This document shows, piece after piece, positions 5,667 through 7,925 of a stretch of 7,925 bases of DNA. The position numbers were made by a program, and so were the translations under genes. The notes beneath the pieces were generated by a model. It was not told the DNA's origin, searched no databases, and was given only the letters and a program-made list of their open reading frames with translations. Every line of letters starts with the position of its first letter. The first letter of the stretch is position 1. Source of the stretch: an uncultured Bacillota bacterium. Its GTDB lineage: Bacteria > Bacillota_I > Bacilli_A > Erysipelotrichales > Erysipelotrichaceae. The stretch lies in NCBI GenBank assembly GCA_949287785.1, contig CASEHR010000123.1, positions 1 through 7,925 on the forward strand, written 5' to 3'.

Positions 5667-6983
5667 ATGGCATTTGATTCATTACAAGAAAAACTGACAA
5701 AATCTTTCCGTAATCTGCAGGGGAAAGGAAAGATCACTGAAAAGAATATCGAAGATACACTGCAAGAGGTCCGGGTGGCATTGCTTGAGGCCGATGTCAA
5801 TTATCGCGTCGTCAATGATTTTCTTAAAAGAGTTAAAGAAGACTCTTTAGGCAAAGATGTTATCAATGCGGTTGAACCGAGCCAATTGATGATCAAGATC
5901 ATAAACGATGAACTTGTTGAATTACTGGGCAGTGAGACGACGTCTCTCAACTACACAACAAGCGGCATCAGTAAGATCATGGTCGTCGGTTTACAAGGTA
6001 CCGGTAAAACTACCCATGTAGCTAAGATTGCAAAATACATTAAAGAAAAACAACAGCGTAAACCACTCATCATCGCCGCCGATACCTTTCGATTAGCTGC
6101 GGTAGAACAGCTAAAGACTCTCGGTGACGAAATAGGTGTTGAAGTTTACAGTTCTGATCTGGATAAAAAAGTAATCGACATCGTTAAAGAAGGTATAACA
6201 TATGCACAAAAGGGCGGTTATGATACCGTACTGATTGATACAGCAGGGCGTTTGCACATTGATGAAGCATTGATGGCTGAATTGAAAGAGATCAAAGATG
6301 CCATTGATCCAAATGAAATCTTATTGACTGTTGATGCCCTGACCGGTCAGGATATCGTTAACGTTGCCAAATCTTTCAATGACTTGTTATCAGTTACCGG
6401 CCTTATCGTGACAAAGTTTGATGGCGATTCTAAAGGCGGTGGCGTATTGTCGGTAAAGGCCATCACTGGTGTTCCGATCAAGTTCACCGGTATAGGTGAA
6501 AAGGTCGATGATCTTGAAGTGTTCTATCCTGATCGTCTTGCTCAGAGGATCCTCGGCATGGGAGATGTCGTCACCTTGGTTGAAAAAGCCCAGGAACAGA
6601 TGGATATGGAAAAGGCCGAAAAGAGTGCTCGGCGTTTCATGTCTGGCAAGTTTACGATGGATGATTTGCTGCAGCAGATAGAAGCGACACAGAAGATGGG
6701 CCCATTGGCCTCTTTGGTCAAAATGCTTCCCGGCATGGGAGAACTTTCAAAACAACTTGAAAATACCGATGCCGATTCGCAATTGAAGAAGGTCAAAGCG
6801 ATGATTCAATCGATGACGAAGGCTGAAAAAGAAGATCCTTCAATGATGCGCAATTCCCATAAAAGGAGGATCGCAAACGGTTCCGGTACGACGATCAACG
6901 ATGTAAATCGGCTGATCAATCAATATGAACGTACTAAAAAACTGATGAAGCAGATGTCTTCGATGCGTGGATTATTCAAATAG
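5667..6983 (+). CDS. ffh: Signal recognition particle protein Ffh (SRP54 GTPase)
   Basis: Ffh binds the SRP RNA and signal sequences on ribosomes and docks with FtsY to deliver membrane proteins. The 438-residue length is normal. The N domain has ALLEADVNYRVV (38-49). The G domain has P-loop GLQGTGKTT (108-116), DTFR (139-142), DTAGR (191-195), TKFDG (249-253) and GIGEK (275-279). The Met-rich M domain (about 320-433) includes KMGPLASLVKMLPGMG and the SRP-RNA-binding SHKRRIANGSG (397-407), then ERTKKLMKQM. Oddities compared with Bacillus Ffh are Thr112 for Ala in the P-loop, DTFRLAA where DxYRPAA is usual (this looks FtsY-like), TKFDG for TKLDG, and SHKRR for SRRKR. The intact M domain excludes FtsY. 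GAGGTG at 5656-5661 lies 5 bases before the ATG. The usual neighbours ylxM and rpsP are absent. Confidence 0.96.
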   Translation: MAFDSLQEKLTKSFRNLQGKGKITEKNIEDTLQEVRVALLEADVNYRVVNDFLKRVKEDSLGKDVINAVEPSQLMIKIINDELVELLGSETTSLNYTTSGISKIMVVGLQGTGKTTHVAKIAKYIKEKQQRKPLIIAADTFRLAAVEQLKTLGDEIGVEVYSSDLDKKVIDIVKEGITYAQKGGYDTVLIDTAGRLHIDEALMAELKEIKDAIDPNEILLTVDALTGQDIVNVAKSFNDLLSVTGLIVTKFDGDSKGGGVLSVKAITGVPIKFTGIGEKVDDLEVFYPDRLAQRILGMGDVVTLVEKAQEQMDMEKAEKSARRFMSGKFTMDDLLQQIEATQKMGPLASLVKMLPGMGELSKQLENTDADSQLKKVKAMIQSMTKAEKEDPSMMRNSHKRRIANGSGTTINDVNRLINQYERTKKLMKQMSSMRGLFK

Positions 6984-7042
6984 TCATTGATGCAATGATC
7001 ATAATTGAGGATGCGTAAGTTAATCAAAAATGAATGTTTATT

Positions 7043-7071
7043 AAAGCTATGTATTATCACATAGCTTTTTT
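7043..7071 (+). terminator. Rho-independent terminator after ffh
   Basis: A perfect 10-bp stem AAAGCTATGT/ACATAGCTTT (7043-7052 with 7059-7068) with an ATTATC loop is followed by six T (7066-7071). It lies about 60 bases after the ffh stop. Confidence 0.9.
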
Positions 7072-7166
7072 ATCCTAAGTAATTAGTCAGAAGCTGATAA
7101 ATCTGATCATAGATATGGATATTTGTTCGTGTCTTTGTGTGAATAAAACTTATCAAAATTGATTAA

Positions 7167-7684
7167 TATAAAGTCAGGTGTTGGAAACTAAGAAGCACAA
7201 AATCAAATGTCTTTAAAGCTTTGTGCGATCAAAAAAATCTTGTTATTTTGAGCGATTTTGGAGTGATGAAAATGTACCTGCGTTTTAAAAGTGATAATGT
7301 CAATCTCAATTTAACCGAAAGTGATCTATCAATGTAACCAAAATGGATGGCTTTATCTTCACCAATATCAATGAAGATAAGAAGATCTAAATGGGGGTGT
7401 ACTCTCTTTCGGTCTGCTTAAGATATCTTCGATCATATGGTCTAAGTCACTTCGTAGGTTATTTTGCAATTTTATCAGTTAATAATGATACTAAATTTTA
7501 ATTCCTATTCTTTATCAAACACTGTAATATGCTTTTGTCTATAAAGATCGACATTATGAATATGATCTCTTTATGATCCTTAAATCAAATATATTTAATG
7601 GTTAATATCTGCGCTATAAAAGCCTATAAGTTTTGGATTTAATCTATTTCGAATCCTATCTTTTGTCAAAAAAATACCCACCTT
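7167..7684 (+). pseudogene. Possible decayed gene of unknown family in the ffh-tldE intergenic region
   Basis: The 600 bases between the two terminators hold no intact gene, but protein-like pieces follow one another on the plus strand in changing frames. Frame A, open 7167-7334, reads for example NVFKALCDQKNLVILSDFG and later NVNLNLTESDLS. Frame B, 7325-7387, gives NVTKMDGFIFTNINEDKK. Frame C, 7381-7479, gives VLSFGLLKISSIIWSKSLRR. Frame C resumes at 7528-7684 with KDRHYEYDLFMILKSNIFNG and LDLIYFESYLL, broken by stops at 7603 and 7627. Codon choice resembles the intact genes. I do not recognise the family, and no start or ribosome site is convincing. Random AT-rich sequence, or a reverse-strand origin, remains possible. 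Confidence 0.35.
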
Positions 7685-7734
7685 GAGCAGTCATATTCCT
7701 TTACGTGCAGTCTATGCTTGAAACAGGGGGTATT
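7668..7734 (-). terminator. Minus-strand terminator of the TldE/PmbA-like gene
   Basis: Read on the minus strand, AATACCC (7734-7728) pairs with GGGTATT (7679-7673), extended by CCT/AGG across a single bulged base, and is followed by seven U (7674-7668). The loop is unusually long (about 40 bases) and contains a second AGCA/TGCT stem, so the element is branched rather than a simple hairpin. It starts about 20 bases after the gene's stop. There is no T run on the plus side, so it acts only on the minus strand. Confidence 0.65.
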
Positions 7735-7754
7735 AATCTGAATATACTTTATTA

Positions 7755-7925
7755 TCAGTGGAGCTTAAATTCACTCAAGAATATAGTCCTTGGTCTTATA
7801 CATCTTTCTGTCGAAATCGCATCCTGACTGTATAAGGCTGTTTTGATTGCTTCATACAAGTTTCCACTTAAGCTAAATCCCGTAACCGGTGTAACTATTC
7901 CGTTTTCGTCGTGATAACGGGCAAG
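7755..7925 (-). CDS. TldD/PmbA (TldE)-family metalloprotease-complex protein, C-terminal end (5' end outside window)
   Basis: The minus strand is open from the window edge to a TGA (7757-7755), followed at once by a TAA. The 56 residues include GIVTPVTGFSLSGNLYEA and ISTERCIRPRTIFLSEFKLH. They line up with the end of E. coli PmbA/TldE as I remember it (GEIQYPVEEITIAGNL, then SVLLPEMKIAG): Pro-Val, a beta strand with GNL, and a final hydrophobic strand. TldD and TldE form a zinc protease complex that degrades or trims unfolded and modified peptides; TldE is the non-catalytic partner. The diagnostic metal-binding or missing HExxxH region lies outside the window, so TldD and TldE cannot be separated with certainty, but PmbA/TldE fits better. 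It is convergent with ffh. Confidence 0.7.
   Translation of the reverse strand, partial: LARYHDENGIVTPVTGFSLSGNLYEAIKTALYSQDAISTERCIRPRTIFLSEFKLH

Noticed and set aside
6984..6998. TCATTG-ATG-CAATGA inverted repeat after the ffh stop
   Set aside because: A short 6-bp stem with no T run; the real terminator is at 7043-7071.
7195..7226. GCACAAA/TTTGTGC inverted repeat
   Set aside because: A 7-bp stem with an 18-base loop and no following T run on the plus strand is not distinctive in AT-rich DNA.
7391..7501. 36-codon open frame starting ATG 7391
   Set aside because: No ribosome site, no recognisable motif, and it conflicts with the better fragment in another frame (7381-7479).
7648..7656. 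TTCGAATCC, which resembles a tRNA T-loop
   Set aside because: The flanks do not form a T-stem, and no acceptor, D or anticodon arms are present.
1..7925. CRISPR arrays, insertion sequences, prophage, toxin-antitoxin or defence genes
   Set aside because: I saw no regularly spaced repeats, transposase motifs, terminal repeats or defence-protein signatures. The content is housekeeping and transport apart from the decayed stretch.

Overview
The window looks like chromosomal DNA from a low-GC Bacillota (Firmicutes). Every gene has a strong GGAGG-type ribosome binding site, and the promoters are TATAAT-like. TGA is used as a stop while tryptophan is TGG, so this is not the Mycoplasma code. The Ffh variant and the overall gene style suggest an Erysipelotrichia-like lineage, but that is only an impression from sequence style.

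Layout, left to right. (1) 1-219: the last 72 codons of an FtsK/SpoIIIE DNA translocase (the DNA-reading gamma domain), closed by a terminator. (2) 243-347: a promoter region with a 27-bp near-perfect palindrome just upstream of a good sigma-A promoter. (3) 369-1484: a BMP-family (Med/PnrA/NupN-like) substrate-binding lipoprotein with its own promoter and terminator. (4) 1611-5201: a tightly packed three-gene ABC transporter operon, with a double-domain ATPase and two RbsC-like permeases joined by a 4-bp overlap and a 1-bp gap. Together with (3) it forms a nucleoside-type uptake system. (5) 5292-5603: a small, tailless single-stranded DNA-binding protein. Its Shine-Dalgarno sequence lies entirely inside a 14-bp hairpin, and a terminator follows. 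(6) 5667-6983: ffh, the GTPase of the signal recognition particle, followed by a terminator. (7) 7072-7667: about 600 bases with no intact gene but with protein-like fragments in shifting plus-strand frames, probably a decayed gene. (8) 7755-7925, minus strand: the last 56 codons of a PmbA/TldE-like (TldD family) protein, with its own minus-strand terminator at about 7668-7734.

How the genes fit together. The lipoprotein catches the ligand outside the membrane, the two permeases form the channel, and the ATPase drives transport. The separate lipoprotein transcript probably allows the binding protein to be made in excess. The ssb-like gene has no terminator between it and the last permease, so it could be the tail of that operon, but its translation looks individually gated by the hairpin. 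ffh and the TldE-like gene converge on the decayed region.

Most of the window is ordinary housekeeping and transport content. The best candidates for something new are the hairpin that buries the ssb ribosome binding site, the palindrome upstream of the lipoprotein promoter, and the decayed gene at 7167-7684.
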